NCBI RefSeq assembly: GCF_042477335.2
Contig: NC_091255.1
Location: 49,578,501-49,642,500 of the forward strand
Origin: Ovis canadensis
Lineage: Eukaryota; Chordata; Mammalia; Artiodactyla; Bovidae
Direction of reading: 5' to 3'
DNA: 64,000 nt
Numbering within the stretch: position 1 is the stretch's first letter; the number at the start of each line of letters is the position of its first letter. The notes under the pieces were generated by a model. The model ran no database searches. It had not been told where the DNA came from and saw only the letters and a list, made by a program, of their open reading frames with translations. A program made the translations under genes and the position numbers. Of this stretch, positions 63,889 to 64,000 are shown one piece after another.

Positions 63889-64000
63889 TTTATTTGAAAT
63901 TAACAGAGGATATTGAAGGAGAAAGCAGGTCTGAAAATATATGGGAACAAGAGAGAGGAAAGAGATCAGAGATGTCACTGAAATGAAGAGCTACTCGAGT
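63889..64000 (-). other. Possible 3' end of a further KAP gene (window edge)
   Basis: AATAAA on the minus strand at 63889-63894, followed (at higher coordinates) by sequence with loose resemblance to the KRTAP1 3' UTR around 60770-60930. KRTAP1 genes are clustered in other mammals, so another member just beyond the edge is expected. No coding sequence is in the window. Confidence 0.25.

Overview
This window looks like nuclear DNA of a pecoran ruminant (cattle, sheep, goat or a close relative). The evidence is the repeats: BovB (RTE) LINEs, tRNA-Glu-derived Bov-tA and Bov-A2 SINEs, ruminant-type L1 3' ends and CHR-type SINEs, together with wool/hair matrix protein genes in their ruminant form. 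I cannot tell the species from sequence alone. The locus is the type I keratin / keratin-associated protein (KAP) cluster, in the order known from human chromosome 17q21: KRT40, then the KRTAP3 genes, then KRTAP1.

All six genes lie head-to-tail on the minus strand. From left to right they are: KRT40 (seven coding exons, 6021-12672, 431 residues, intact); two nearly identical 98-residue KRTAP3 genes (17259-17555 and 24113-24409); a divergent 104-residue KRTAP3 gene (27527-27841); a KRTAP3-1-like gene (36206-36502); and a KRTAP1 gene with five decapeptide repeats (61313-61861). Each KAP gene is a single exon with a TATA box about 65-95 bp upstream of the ATG and an AATAAA signal 150-560 bp downstream of the stop. 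The last hundred bases of the window may hold the 3' end of another KAP gene.

The genes should act together in the hair or wool shaft. KRT40 is a filament-forming acidic keratin that pairs with type II keratins. The cysteine-rich KRTAP3 and KRTAP1 proteins are high-sulfur matrix proteins that cross-link those filaments through disulfides.

Most of the rest is retrotransposon debris. Positions 1-5257 are L1 and BovB copies, with an L1 piece inside a BovB that is itself inside an L1. KRT40 introns hold L1, MIR and CHR copies. The 24 kb between KRTAP3-1 and KRTAP1 is packed with L1, BovB, SINEs, MIR/L2 and a broken endogenous-retrovirus gag-like fossil near 41.4-43.2 kb. I found no bacterial-type systems, CRISPR arrays or structural RNA genes. 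The observations most worth checking are a GC-AG intron in KRT40, the abrupt edges of near-identity between the two KRTAP3 copies, the divergent KRTAP3 gene, a 33-bp perfect hairpin near 63.08 kb, and several 5'-inverted or nested LINE insertions. Repeat family names come from memory of consensus sequences, not from a database search.
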